Assembly: GCF_000327285.1 (NCBI RefSeq)
Contig: NZ_HE998568.1
Span: forward strand, 198,880 to 262,879
DNA: 64,000 bases
Source of the DNA: Holdemania massiliensis AP2
GTDB taxonomy: Bacteria; Bacillota_I; Bacilli_A; Erysipelotrichales; Erysipelotrichaceae
Direction: 5' to 3'
Both the position numbers and the translations under genes were made by a program. Shown one piece after another: positions 16,381 through 24,412 of the stretch. Below the pieces are notes generated by a model. It made no database searches. It was given only the letters and a program-made list of their open reading frames with translations, and was not told the origin of the DNA. Positions within the stretch are counted from its first letter, which is position 1. Each line of letters opens with the position of its first letter.

Positions 16381-17589
16381 TTACGCTGGAATGATTTGAA
16401 ATATATAGAACTTAAGATAAGATGTTTCTTCCATCGTCCACAGAATCGGATGATCATGATTTTGCTGCGTAACGGAAACTTGTTTCAAAACGACATCGGC
16501 TTCGTGGGCGGCTTCTCGCAGCATCTTTTCAAAAAGATCAATCTCCATGAATCGGGAACAGCTGCATGTGATCAAATATCCGCCATTTCGCAGCAGTTTC
16601 ATCGCCTGATAATTAATCCGTTTATAACCGTTATACGCTTGGTGAATGGTCTTGCGGGATTTCGTAAAGGCGGGTGGATCAAGGACGATGATATCATACT
16701 GCCCGGCTTCACATTGATCCAGATAAGCAAAAACGTCCGCCTGGACGAACTGTATTCTCTCTTCCAGATGATTAAGTACAGCATTCGCTTTGCCTTGATC
16801 CAGAGCTGTCTGTGATACATCGACAGCCACCACGGTTTGCGCATTCCCATAAGCAGCATTTAAGGCAAAGCCCCCGGTATGACTGAAACAGTCAAGTACA
16901 CGTTTGCCATGCGCCATCTGACGCAGCAGAACACGGTTGGATTTCTGATCCAAAAAATATCCGGTCTTTTGACCATTTTCAATGTCAACATTCAGCTTCA
17001 GTCCATTTTCATCAATGACCGTGGTCGTCGGCAGGAAAATTCCGCCCCAAAATCCTTTTTCCATCGGCAGCCCTTCCTTTAACCGAACCTGAATGTCATT
17101 CCGTTCATAAATTCCTTGAATGTTTTGTCCATCTTCACGCAGAATTTCCAACAGCAGCTCGTAAATCATCGCCTTAAGCTTTTCCATGCCAAAGGTGCTG
17201 ATCTGAGTGACTAGGATCTCATTATAGCGATCTACGGTTAATCCCGGCAGCTGATCTGCTTCTCCAAAAACTAATCGACAATTGGTTAAATTCTCAGCTT
17301 CCACCGTTTTTCTGAAATCATAAGCAAACTGAATTCGTTGTTTAAAAAATTCCCGATCGATACAAATGTGCGGATTTTTAGTGATGAGCCGTACTACAAT
17401 ATGGCTGCACTCCGAATAAAAACCCGTTCCCAGATATCGCTTGTTTTCGGTTTCAATATCCACAGGATCGCCATTTTCAGGCTGCCCTTCAACTCGAACC
17501 AGGTTATTGCGGTACATCCACATCTGACCTTTATCCAGCCATTTTTCGCCCTCTTCAGTAATAATCACTTTTGCATAATTCCGTTTCAT
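16381..17589 (-). CDS. rlmI: RlmI-type 23S rRNA cytosine methyltransferase
   Basis: 402 residues. N-terminal PUA-like RNA-binding domain (VIITEEGEKWLDKGQMWMYRNNLVRVEGQPENGDPVDI), a central domain with VFGEADQLPGLTVDRY, and a C-terminal Rossmann methyltransferase: SAM motif VLDCFSHTGGFALNAA, acidic VVAVDVSQTAL, catalytic DPPAFTKSRK and the CSCSR motif carrying the nucleophilic cysteine. The family makes 5-methylcytosine in 23S rRNA (position 1962 in E. coli). Length matches. Monocistronic. Confidence 0.9.
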   Translation of the reverse strand: MKRNYAKVIITEEGEKWLDKGQMWMYRNNLVRVEGQPENGDPVDIETENKRYLGTGFYSECSHIVVRLITKNPHICIDREFFKQRIQFAYDFRKTVEAENLTNCRLVFGEADQLPGLTVDRYNEILVTQISTFGMEKLKAMIYELLLEILREDGQNIQGIYERNDIQVRLKEGLPMEKGFWGGIFLPTTTVIDENGLKLNVDIENGQKTGYFLDQKSNRVLLRQMAHGKRVLDCFSHTGGFALNAAYGNAQTVVAVDVSQTALDQGKANAVLNHLEERIQFVQADVFAYLDQCEAGQYDIIVLDPPAFTKSRKTIHQAYNGYKRINYQAMKLLRNGGYLITCSCSRFMEIDLFEKMLREAAHEADVVLKQVSVTQQNHDHPILWTMEETSYLKFYIFQIIPA

Positions 17590-17778
17590 CTTTTAACCTC
17601 ATCTTCTTTCTGCCAGAATAACCAACCTTTACTGCTTGTAAGAAACTTCGATTCTCAACCGCTTTGTTTCATTCAATCCTTCATAGAAAAAACAAACAAA
17701 AAAATTTGGATTTTTTGATTCCTTTACAGCGAGTATGACTCACTTCAGGTTCAACATCCAAATTTATTTAAAAAAAAT

Positions 17779-17854
17779 GGTGCGCCCAACAGGACTCGAA
17801 CCTGCAACCTTTTGAATCGGAATCAAATGCGCTATCCAATTGCGCCATGGGCAC
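17779..17854 (-). tRNA. tRNA-Arg(CCG)
   Basis: Minus strand: acceptor GTGCCCA/TGGGCGC, anticodon stem TTTGA/TCAAA around TTCCGAT (anticodon CCG, reads CGG), T arm CAGGTTCGAGTCCTG, encoded CCA. Confidence 0.93.
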
Positions 17855-17865
17855 GTAACGTTATT

Positions 17866-17894
17866 ATTTTACAATGGGAAGCGCATTTCGTCAA
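17866..17894 (-). promoter_or_regulatory. Promoter of tRNA-Arg
   Basis: Minus strand TTGACG (17889-17894), 17-bp spacer, TAAAAT (17866-17871), 12 bp ahead of the tRNA. Confidence 0.75.
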
Positions 17895-18115
17895 GCGTTT
17901 ATTGGGGCGCAGGCAGCGTTTTCCCGCAGGTTTGCACTTAACCTTTCCACAATTCACCGCTCGCACCGCACTTAAACATCCCAAAAAAATTTGCTCTCTG
18001 GAGAAGATTCCGTTTTCAGTTTGCGCTTCAGTTAAAAAGAACCATTCTGAAATCATGATCCGCAAGGACTTAAGAATTGCGCAAGTTCAATTTTTATATT
18101 TCTGAACGCTTTTCC

Positions 18116-18144
18116 TTGTCAGTCATCACTGCTCGATTTATGAT
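18116..18144 (+). promoter_or_regulatory. Promoter of the FRG-domain gene
   Basis: TTGTCA (18116-18121), 17-bp spacer, TATGAT (18139-18144). It lies inside the upstream extension of the open frame, so it also argues for the ATG at 18191. Confidence 0.7.
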
Positions 18145-18190
18145 AAAGACAGAGTCAGAATCCTGCTTTTCCAATTGCGGAGGTTTATTT

Positions 18191-19054
18191 ATGAGTGAAT
18201 CCCAGATTAAAGAGAAATACACCAGCAGCAAATCCCTAATCAATGATCTGATCCGGCTTACCCGCAGTGATCAGTATATTTTTCGCGGTATCAGCCGCAG
18301 AGCTGAGCTGAAGCCTTCCATCTGCCGCAAATATGACCGCTCAACGCAAACGCTTATCAATTTAAAAGAACAGGAATTCGCCCTGCTTCATCAGTTCCGT
18401 CAGCAAGCTTCCAATCTGTTATCCGGCACGATGGAAACTCTAGATTACGTTGCCTGCGCTCAGCATTACGGCATCCCGACACGCTTGATCGACTGGACTT
18501 ATAACCCCTTTACAGCACTATACTTTGCGCTGGCGGAAAACAAGCAGCCGGAGGAAGGGTATTATGAGTTGTTTGTTCTCCCCTTAAAGGAACAGATTGT
18601 CATTCATCGCAGCTACAATCAAAGCAAATGGAATCCGATTTCCAACGAATTCGTAGAAGACTATGCCGATTTTCTTGACCTCATTCGTGACAAAAGTCGA
18701 TTTCTCACTGTAGTTCAGGAACGAAATGCCGCGCTGAATAAGCTGAATATCGTATCCAACACCCCTAATCCCAAAGGCTTAATTATCTATAACGGCAGCT
18801 CCAGCAATTCCCGCCTGATCGCCCAGGCTGGTCTGTTTTCCATTCCTTCTTCGATTGAAGCGGAAGACTCAGTTCGGGAAATCCGCGGTACGGCCAGCTG
18901 CATTCAAATTGAGCTGACTGCCAAAGAACGGTTGGAAACACTCGGCTTTCTGGATAACATGGGTTACAATAAACAGCGTCTGTTCCCTGATTTGCAGAAC
19001 CTCTGCGATTCAATCGTTTCTCAAGCCCTGCAGGATCAGAGCGTTTCTAAATAA
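18191..19054 (+). CDS. FRG-domain protein
   Basis: 287 residues from ATG 18191 (GGAGG upstream); the frame is open to 18077, but that part covers the promoter. Residues about 28-60 contain the naming motif, YIFRGISRRAELKPSICRK, and residues about 95-120 the second conserved block HYGIPTRLIDWTYNPFTALYFAL. FRG proteins are widespread in bacteria and phages and their biochemical role is not established. The gene is single, with its own promoter and terminator, unlike its neighbours; possible lateral origin is a guess. Confidence 0.88.
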   Translation: MSESQIKEKYTSSKSLINDLIRLTRSDQYIFRGISRRAELKPSICRKYDRSTQTLINLKEQEFALLHQFRQQASNLLSGTMETLDYVACAQHYGIPTRLIDWTYNPFTALYFALAENKQPEEGYYELFVLPLKEQIVIHRSYNQSKWNPISNEFVEDYADFLDLIRDKSRFLTVVQERNAALNKLNIVSNTPNPKGLIIYNGSSSNSRLIAQAGLFSIPSSIEAEDSVREIRGTASCIQIELTAKERLETLGFLDNMGYNKQRLFPDLQNLCDSIVSQALQDQSVSK

Positions 19055-19070
19055 AGAGAAGCGCTATCAA

Positions 19071-19120
19071 AAAACATCGCAATAACCTGATTCCAATGAA
19101 TCGGTCCGCGATGTTTTTTT
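19071..19120. terminator. Bidirectional terminator between FRG gene and PTS operon
   Basis: AAAACATCGC (19071-19080) and GCGATGTTTT (19108-19117) form a 10-bp stem with A and T runs outside, so it ends both the + strand FRG gene and the - strand PTS operon. Confidence 0.85.
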
Positions 19121-19214
19121 CCTTTTATTTCATCTTCAATATCCGCTTTCTTTATTGGCTGGATCCACGCTGCAGGAAAACTATTCTGCAGCTGGAGAAC
19201 AACCCTGCACTGAC

Positions 19215-19649
19215 TTACAACTCATCTTCGCCGGCTTCTGTGTAAGCTTCCATAGAATACGGATCAAATAAGCCGACCTGCTGCTGACCAACTTCCGCTA
19301 AGCCCTCGGTTAATGATCCGTCTGCCTGAAACATCCGTCGGGAGATAAGCTCCATTAACATGCCCAGATTTAATCCGTAATACAATTTCAGTGCAGGCTG
19401 TTCCGTCACCTTTTCCATGGCAACATTGAACGGTGTACCGCTGAACAGATCCGTCAGAATGAGGATCTGTTCATTTCCCTTCAGCCGTTTCAGCGCCTGC
19501 TCCATCCGTTGGCTAAGTTCAACCTTATCTGAATCCGCTGGAAAATCGACAACTTCATAGTCTGTTTGTCGGCCCATGATCAGCTCCAGTGCCGAGGTTA
19601 TCCCGCTGGCGAAATGACCATGACCCATCACTAGAATTCCTGTACTCAT
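19215..19649 (-). CDS. PTS mannose-family EIIA
   Basis: 144 residues, EIIA-Man fold: GILVMGHGHFASGITSALELIMG, where the His of the GHGHFA motif is the phosphorylation site, and ILILTDLFSGTPFNVA, the family's second signature. Free-standing EIIA, last gene of the operon, 11 bp after the SIS gene. It passes phosphate from HPr to the EIIB at 20.8 kb. Confidence 0.9.
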   Translation of the reverse strand: MSTGILVMGHGHFASGITSALELIMGRQTDYEVVDFPADSDKVELSQRMEQALKRLKGNEQILILTDLFSGTPFNVAMEKVTEQPALKLYYGLNLGMLMELISRRMFQADGSLTEGLAEVGQQQVGLFDPYSMEAYTEAGEDEL

Positions 19650-19660
19650 CTCAATCTGCC

Positions 19661-20749
19661 TTACGCTTCCGGCAGATGCGCCAGTTCTTCCTTAAACGGA
19701 TTTTCATTAGTATCTATATTGGTGTCCTTAGCACCTTTGGCAGCAACAAACTGGAAAGGAACCGTCAGCATGATCGGAGCCAAGTATTTATTGGCCTTCA
19801 CACTGAATACCAAATCCCGATGATCGGCCTGAGCTTCTTTCGCGGTAATCAGGTGGACACGCTCCGTATACCGGCGGAAAGCATCGCGGAACTGCAGACA
19901 GCGGTTCCATTCCGCTTCATCCGATCCCAACATCAGAATCGTCTGTTTCGGGGAGATTGCCATCGTCGGTCCATGCGAATACTCTTCGATTTCATAACCG
20001 ATCGTCGGCAGCCTCAGCATTTCGCCGATTTTTAACATACCTTCCAACGCTGATCCATAATCAATGCCATAGCCCAGCACATAGATACGGTCACTGTTGA
20101 CAATCGTTGTCGCATTGCGGTCATACCAGGCTTCACTCTCCGCAATGACCTGATCAAACTGATTCAGGAAAGCTTCCGTTTCCGCCAGGGCCTGTTCAAC
20201 TTCCTTTTCTGTCAGCTTGCCGCGCACCTCTGCCGCGCTGAGCGCCCACAAATACAACTGCAGCAGTGTTACCGTGTACCCGCGGGTTTCCGGCGGCGTT
20301 TCTTCCTTGCCGCACAGCAGATGGATAACATGATCAACATGGTGAGTAATCTCACTATCCAGATTTTCTGTCAGTGCCACGGTAGGATAGCCTTCGCTGC
20401 GGGCCTTTTCCATCACTTCAATGGTAGAAATCGAGGTCCCTGACTGGCTGATGCCGACAAACAGAATTTCTTCTTTTTTTAACAGCCCGGTCCAGTCCGC
20501 CTTTTCATAGTGTGCAAATACCGTTGGATAATGTCCTTGAGCCTCCAGCCCGCAGAGCTGTTTAAATTCATAAGCCGCGATCTGCGAGGCGTTATAGGAA
20601 GTTCCGGAACCAAAAAACAGGACTTTTTTGATCGGCAGCTGCTCAAACAACTGTCGGAAAGGATCAACGAATTCCGCACGGCGGCGGAAGGTTTCCCGCA
20701 GCGCCCGCGGCTGATCTTTCATATAGCCTAATACTGTTGGTTTTTCCAT
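19661..20749 (-). CDS. SIS-domain sugar-phosphate isomerase/deglycase
   Basis: 362 residues with two SIS domains: KVLFFGSGTSYNASQIAAYE and ILFVGISQSGTSISTIEVMEKA in the first, IYVLGYGIDYGSALEGMLKIGEML and the catalytic-region EIEEYSHGPTMAI in the second. This is the layout of AgaS, GlmS-isomerase-like and fructoselysine/glucoselysine-6-P deglycases (FrlB, GfrE/F). Being inside a complete mannose-family PTS operon, it most likely processes the imported sugar phosphate, as in Salmonella gfr; the exact substrate cannot be told from the sequence. Confidence 0.85.
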   Translation of the reverse strand: MEKPTVLGYMKDQPRALRETFRRRAEFVDPFRQLFEQLPIKKVLFFGSGTSYNASQIAAYEFKQLCGLEAQGHYPTVFAHYEKADWTGLLKKEEILFVGISQSGTSISTIEVMEKARSEGYPTVALTENLDSEITHHVDHVIHLLCGKEETPPETRGYTVTLLQLYLWALSAAEVRGKLTEKEVEQALAETEAFLNQFDQVIAESEAWYDRNATTIVNSDRIYVLGYGIDYGSALEGMLKIGEMLRLPTIGYEIEEYSHGPTMAISPKQTILMLGSDEAEWNRCLQFRDAFRRYTERVHLITAKEAQADHRDLVFSVKANKYLAPIMLTVPFQFVAAKGAKDTNIDTNENPFKEELAHLPEA

Positions 20750-20769
20750 AATTTCTTCAGATGTCCTTT

Positions 20770-21252
20770 CTACAGTTTGCGAACAATTTCAGCCAGATCC
20801 TCCGGCACATCATCCGGCACCATCTGGACCTTGAGCTTGACACCCTGATCGGCCAGCCGCTTAAAGTTTTCAACGTCCGCGTCCGACAGATACAACGTCT
20901 TTTTTACATGTTGATAGCCCGGCTTCCCAGACAGGTTGCCAACGGTAATCTGTTCAATTCGATAACCGTCCTCCACCATTTTTAACAAAGGTTCAGGACC
21001 TGCCGCTAAAAGCATCACCCGGCTGCCCTTATCCAGATTGCGCTTCAGCTTATCTGAAGCCGTCAGCGCATCCAGAATCGACAGCTTGACCTTTGCCGGA
21101 CAGCCGAATTTCAGCGCCGTTTTCCGCATTTCATCTTTTGCGATCTTATCGTCGATCACAACGATCTTTTCCACACTATGATGCGGCACCCAATAACCGC
21201 AGACCTGCCCATGGATCAGCCGGTCATCAATTCTGACTTCAACAATGGCCAT
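20770..21252 (-). CDS. PTS mannose-family EIIB
   Basis: 160 residues: VEVRIDDRLIHGQVCGYWVPH near the N-terminus carries the phosphorylated His of RLIHGQV; IVVIDDKIAKDEMRKTALKF and GYRIEQITVGNLSGKPG are further family marks. Separate EIIB polypeptide between the SIS and EIID genes. Receives phosphate from EIIA and passes it to the sugar. Confidence 0.93.
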   Translation of the reverse strand: MAIVEVRIDDRLIHGQVCGYWVPHHSVEKIVVIDDKIAKDEMRKTALKFGCPAKVKLSILDALTASDKLKRNLDKGSRVMLLAAGPEPLLKMVEDGYRIEQITVGNLSGKPGYQHVKKTLYLSDADVENFKRLADQGVKLKVQMVPDDVPEDLAEIVRKL

Positions 21253-21264
21253 ACTTCTGTCCTC

Positions 21265-22101
21265 CTACGCCAGGATTCCGAACACACCGCAGACAAAGGA
21301 AACAGCGACGATGATCAGAATCAGTTTCATGATGCTGATTTTCTTTTTTAACAATCGATAGATCAATAACGTTGCGCCCAGCGAAAGCAGCTGCGGGCAG
21401 ATCTCATCAAGATATTGCTGAACGACGACTTCACTGCCGGCAATCGAGAATGCAATCGGACATTCCAAACCGATCCAGGCGGCGATCATACAGCCGATAG
21501 CCGCAACCCCAACGATTCCGGCGCAATAGGTAAACAGCTGCATCTTGCCGGACTGCTGTAAGTTTTCCAACAGTTTGCTGCCATTGTTATAACCGATTTT
21601 CAGGCAGTAATACCGGGTTAGGAAGTTCGGAATATTAAAGGCTAAAAGCAGCACGATCGGACCGAGAACACTGCCCTGACTGGCGAAGCTGACGCCTAAG
21701 GAACAGGCGATGACTTTGAAGATTCCCCAGAAGAAGGTATCTCCGATCCCCGACAGAGGTCCCATCAGGGAAACCTTGACGGCATTGATGGACTCTACGT
21801 CGAAGTTTTCATCGTCATGGGCCAGCTCTTCCATGGCCACTGCGATGCCCATAACAAACGGGGACGGAGCGACGGTCATGTTGAACGCCGCAATATGTCG
21901 GTGCAGTGCGGCTTTGTACCCTTCCGGATCATCCTTCCAAATCCGCCTTAAGCTCGGCATCATCGCATACAGAAAACCCAGACCTTCCATGCGTTCATAA
22001 TTGAAGGAACCCAACAGTGTGAAGGAACGCCAGTAGATTTGATTGAATTCTTTTTTAGACAGCTTGCGCGCATTTTCCTGCGTCGTGATTGGCATACTCA
22101 T
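21265..22101 (-). CDS. PTS mannose-family EIID
   Basis: 278 residues: FNQIYWRSFTLLGSFNYERMEGLGFLYAMMPSLRRIW at the N-terminus, ALHRHIAAFNMTVAPSPFVMGIAVAMEE, and MGPLSGIGDTFFWGIFKVI are classic EIID blocks. C-terminal membrane segments. Starts right after EIIC (0-bp gap). Forms the membrane channel with EIIC. Confidence 0.95.
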   Translation of the reverse strand: MSMPITTQENARKLSKKEFNQIYWRSFTLLGSFNYERMEGLGFLYAMMPSLRRIWKDDPEGYKAALHRHIAAFNMTVAPSPFVMGIAVAMEELAHDDENFDVESINAVKVSLMGPLSGIGDTFFWGIFKVIACSLGVSFASQGSVLGPIVLLLAFNIPNFLTRYYCLKIGYNNGSKLLENLQQSGKMQLFTYCAGIVGVAAIGCMIAAWIGLECPIAFSIAGSEVVVQQYLDEICPQLLSLGATLLIYRLLKKKISIMKLILIIVAVSFVCGVFGILA

Positions 22102-22872
22102 TTACAGTTCCTCCTCTTCTGATGGTTTAGCTGTATTCAGCTGGTCGCGTTTAAGCAGATAGATGATCCAGGCCAGCGCGACAGAAACTGCCGCTACGCC
22201 GATCATCGACATGCCTAACCAGGCAGTCAGGGCGAAGCCAATAATCAGATAAGGTACCAAATCCTGTTCCAATAACAGATTCATCAGCAAAGCAAAGCCC
22301 AAGGCCGGCAATACCTTCGCCACTGCGTTCAGACCATTGGTCATCCACGCCGGGAGGTTGTTGACAATAACGTTGATCGCTTCATTTCCGAAGTATAAAG
22401 CGACAAAGGTCAGACTAAGATAGATCAGGAATGTCAGAATACCGCAAAGCCAGTGGATCCAGATAATCTGCTTATCCTTACCGCCTTCATCGATCAGTTT
22501 ATCGACGGTATGCATGGGTCCGGAATAAGCCGTATCCACCAGCGTCTGCAGAAATTGCATCAAAATTGAAACAGGTACGCCAAAAGCCATCGCAACTTCA
22601 ATTCCCGATCCCGTTGACAAGGCAATCGCAGTTCCGATCGTACCGCCGGTGCCAATGCTCAAACCTGCAGTCGGGCCTATCGAAGCTGTCCCCATCCAGA
22701 TCAGTTCCAGCTGTGCTCCGATAATTAAGCCTTCCTTGACATTCCCCAAAATCAAACCAACCAGAAAACCAGTCACAACTGGTTCGCGAAGTTTGCATTC
22801 TCCCAGCCATCCGCCTTCTAAGACAGACAAGGCTGCGACAACGCCGATCAAAGCAGCTTGCAATGCAGACAT
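22102..22872 (-). CDS. PTS mannose/sorbose-family EIIC
   Basis: 256 residues, polytopic: ALIGVVAALSVLEGGWLGECKLREPVVTGFLVGLILGN, GAQLELIWMGTASIGPTAGLSIGTGGTIGTAIA, then further helices. First structural gene of the operon, directly downstream of the operators. Sugar translocation subunit. Confidence 0.95.
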   Translation of the reverse strand: MSALQAALIGVVAALSVLEGGWLGECKLREPVVTGFLVGLILGNVKEGLIIGAQLELIWMGTASIGPTAGLSIGTGGTIGTAIALSTGSGIEVAMAFGVPVSILMQFLQTLVDTAYSGPMHTVDKLIDEGGKDKQIIWIHWLCGILTFLIYLSLTFVALYFGNEAINVIVNNLPAWMTNGLNAVAKVLPALGFALLMNLLLEQDLVPYLIIGFALTAWLGMSMIGVAAVSVALAWIIYLLKRDQLNTAKPSEEEEL

Positions 22873-22903
22873 ATCATTTTCCTCCTTCTCACAAGACTGT
22901 TGT

Positions 22904-22944
22904 AACTATACCAGTTTATTCATCTGGTATAGTTGCTATACCAC
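22904..22944 (-). promoter_or_regulatory. Operators of the GntR/UTRA regulator at the PTS promoter
   Basis: Two overlapping perfect palindromes lie between promoter and EIIC start: AACTATACCAG / CTGGTATAGTT (22904-22914 and 22924-22934, 9-bp spacer) and TGGTATAG-TTG-CTATACCA (22925-22943). The same TGGTATA/TATACCA half-sites recur at the regulator's own promoter. Position downstream of the -10 suggests a transcription roadblock. Confidence 0.75.
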
Positions 22945-22952
22945 TTAATTAT

Positions 22953-22981
22953 TTTATACACCTTCACGCGTGAGATTGCAA
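22953..22981 (-). promoter_or_regulatory. Promoter of the mannose-family PTS operon
   Basis: Minus strand TTGCAA (22976-22981), 17-bp spacer, TATAAA (22953-22958), upstream of the operators. Confidence 0.75.
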
Positions 22982-23005
22982 TAAAAAAAGTGTGAAATTC
23001 ACACT
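22982..23005 (-). terminator. Terminator of the GntR gene
   Basis: AGTGTGAAATTCACACT (22989-23005), a compact hairpin followed on the minus strand by TTTTTTTAT. Overlaps the GntR stop codon. Confidence 0.8.
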
Positions 23006-23726
23006 ATTTCTTTGTTACGTATTTGAAAGATGTAAATTCAGGCATGTAATAAGCCTTCGTAAACTCTACCAGGCGATGCTGTTCGTCGAAACCAAAATAT
23101 TCGTAAGCGAAGATCAGCTTCTTCGGCCCGGCTTCCATCACCTGCCGATAAGCCGCCGGAACCTCCTGAACCTCCATGTCGGAAATGATCGTCTTCGGCA
23201 TATGTCCCTGCAGTTCCATGTATGTGTATAATGAGCCCTCCCCGAAATTAAACCGTTCCGGCTGCTTAAATAGGGATGCGGGGAAATAACAGATCTGTAA
23301 AGCATACGGCTGACCATCGATCCGCGACAGCCGGATCAGCTCATACAGCTGCGGACTGTCAGGAAAATAATCCCGCGTCTCCCCCTGATTTTCAATCTTC
23401 TTAAACGAAAGCACTGTTCGGCTGGACTGAAAGCCGCTTTGAACCAGACTTTGACTCAGGCTCACATTCTCATTGTCGCCGAAAACCACTTTTTTTTCAT
23501 TTTTCGGCAGCCGGCTGACAAAGGTTCCCTTGCCTTGGATCGACACCAACGTCCCTTCCTCGACCAGCTTTTTGATCGCGTTGCGTACAGTCAGGCGATT
23601 GATGCCATATTGCTGCGCCATCTGCCGTTCTGACATAATTTTCTCACCGACGCGATACTCACCAGTCCGGATCTTCTCTAAAATATTTTCCATCAGCTGC
23701 ACATAGACCGCTTTTTCCGTACTCAT
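23004..23726 (-). CDS. GntR/HutC-family repressor with UTRA domain
   Basis: 240 residues. N-terminal winged helix-turn-helix (YVQLMENILEKIRTGEYRVGEKIMSERQMAQQYGINRLTVRNAIKKLVEEGTLVSIQGKGTFVS), residues about 8-72, then a UTRA effector domain to the C-terminus (YELIRLSRIDGQPYALQICYFP, EYFGFDEQHRLVEFTKAYYMPEFTSFKY). Overlaps the UTRA-only gene upstream by 4 bp, so both are cotranscribed from an operator-controlled promoter. Expected to repress the adjacent PTS operon until a sugar phosphate binds the UTRA domain. Confidence 0.93.
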   Translation of the reverse strand: MSTEKAVYVQLMENILEKIRTGEYRVGEKIMSERQMAQQYGINRLTVRNAIKKLVEEGTLVSIQGKGTFVSRLPKNEKKVVFGDNENVSLSQSLVQSGFQSSRTVLSFKKIENQGETRDYFPDSPQLYELIRLSRIDGQPYALQICYFPASLFKQPERFNFGEGSLYTYMELQGHMPKTIISDMEVQEVPAAYRQVMEAGPKKLIFAYEYFGFDEQHRLVEFTKAYYMPEFTSFKYVTKK

Positions 23727-24235
23727 ACCGTCGTCACACTCCTGAATTTAAAGAAGCTTGGAATTGCCACGATCTGAAAATATTCAAAGGGCTTGACAGA
23801 ATCCAAATACGTCAGTCCCGTGCTCATCAGGATTTCCGCATCCTCTTCCACATGCAGCAGCCGTGCCTCTTCTTCACTAGCATGCACAATTCGGATTTCC
23901 TCTTCATTGCGGCGGATATCATAGCCAAACTGCCGGCGCAGCACACGGTAGAGTGATTGATTTTCCAAGGAAAGGTTTTCAATCCCGCGGACTTTTTCAT
24001 ATTCGATATAGACCTGTTCGATTGACCGTGGTTTATCCTCTACGATCCGCAGCTTGCGATAGCTGAAAACGCGGGTGGCGATCGGAATCTGAAGCTGTTC
24101 GCTGATCAGCTTATTGGCTTCCATGACTGACTGGTTCAGAATCGGATACGCATAATGAAAACCTCGGGCTTCCAAAGCCTGAGTGATTGATTCAAATTGG
24201 TCCAGCTGACGTGTTACATAGACTTCATCATTCAT
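23723..24235 (-). CDS. UTRA-only protein without DNA-binding domain
   Basis: 170 residues from ATG 24235. The whole protein is one UTRA ligand-binding domain: ITQALEARGFHYAYPILNQSVMEANKLISEQLQIP, VFSYRKLRIVEDKPRSIEQVYIEYEKVRGIE, DAEILMSTGLTYLDSVKPFEYFQIVAIPSFFKFR. No winged helix precedes it; upstream in frame are only 13 residues from a GTG that overlaps the operator and lacks a ribosome-binding site. The ATG has only a weak GGTGA site. It could pair with the full GntR protein next to it (4-bp overlap) or be a remnant of a duplicated regulator; the clean frame and retained fold favour function. Confidence 0.8.
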   Translation of the reverse strand: MNDEVYVTRQLDQFESITQALEARGFHYAYPILNQSVMEANKLISEQLQIPIATRVFSYRKLRIVEDKPRSIEQVYIEYEKVRGIENLSLENQSLYRVLRRQFGYDIRRNEEEIRIVHASEEEARLLHVEEDAEILMSTGLTYLDSVKPFEYFQIVAIPSFFKFRSVTTV

Positions 24236-24252
24236 AAGTTCACCGTTTTCTA

Positions 24253-24274
24253 GTGGTTTAGTATAGTATACCAC
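24253..24274 (-). promoter_or_regulatory. Operator at the regulator promoter
   Basis: Imperfect palindrome with outer arms AGTGGT / ACCACT and inner TTTAG / GTATA; it shares TGGT-TA / TATACCA with the operators at 22.9 kb and overlaps the -10 box, so autoregulation is likely. Confidence 0.65.
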
Positions 24275-24293
24275 TTCTGAAAAATAAGCTCAA
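24265..24293 (-). promoter_or_regulatory. Promoter of the UTRA-only/GntR genes
   Basis: Minus strand TTGAGC (24288-24293), 17-bp spacer, TATACT (24265-24270), overlapped by the operator. Confidence 0.7.
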
Positions 24294-24375
24294 GCTGTCG
24301 GTTTATGCGGTATTGCCGCGTATTTTTTATCTTTGACCCGCATCGGCGGGGATCTGTCCCATGCCCAACAGTCAC

Positions 24376-24400
24376 AAAAAAACCGAACGCAAGCGCTCGG
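24376..24400 (-). terminator. Terminator of the tmRNA
   Basis: Minus strand CCGAGCGC-TT-GCGTTCGG stem (24383-24400) followed by TTTTTTT. Confidence 0.85.
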
Positions 24401-24412
24401 CTGTTCGACTTT

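Noticed and set aside
24236-24274. GTG start giving 13 extra residues on the UTRA-only protein
   Set aside because: The GTG lies in the operator, about at the transcription start, with no room for a ribosome-binding site; ATG 24235 is preferred.
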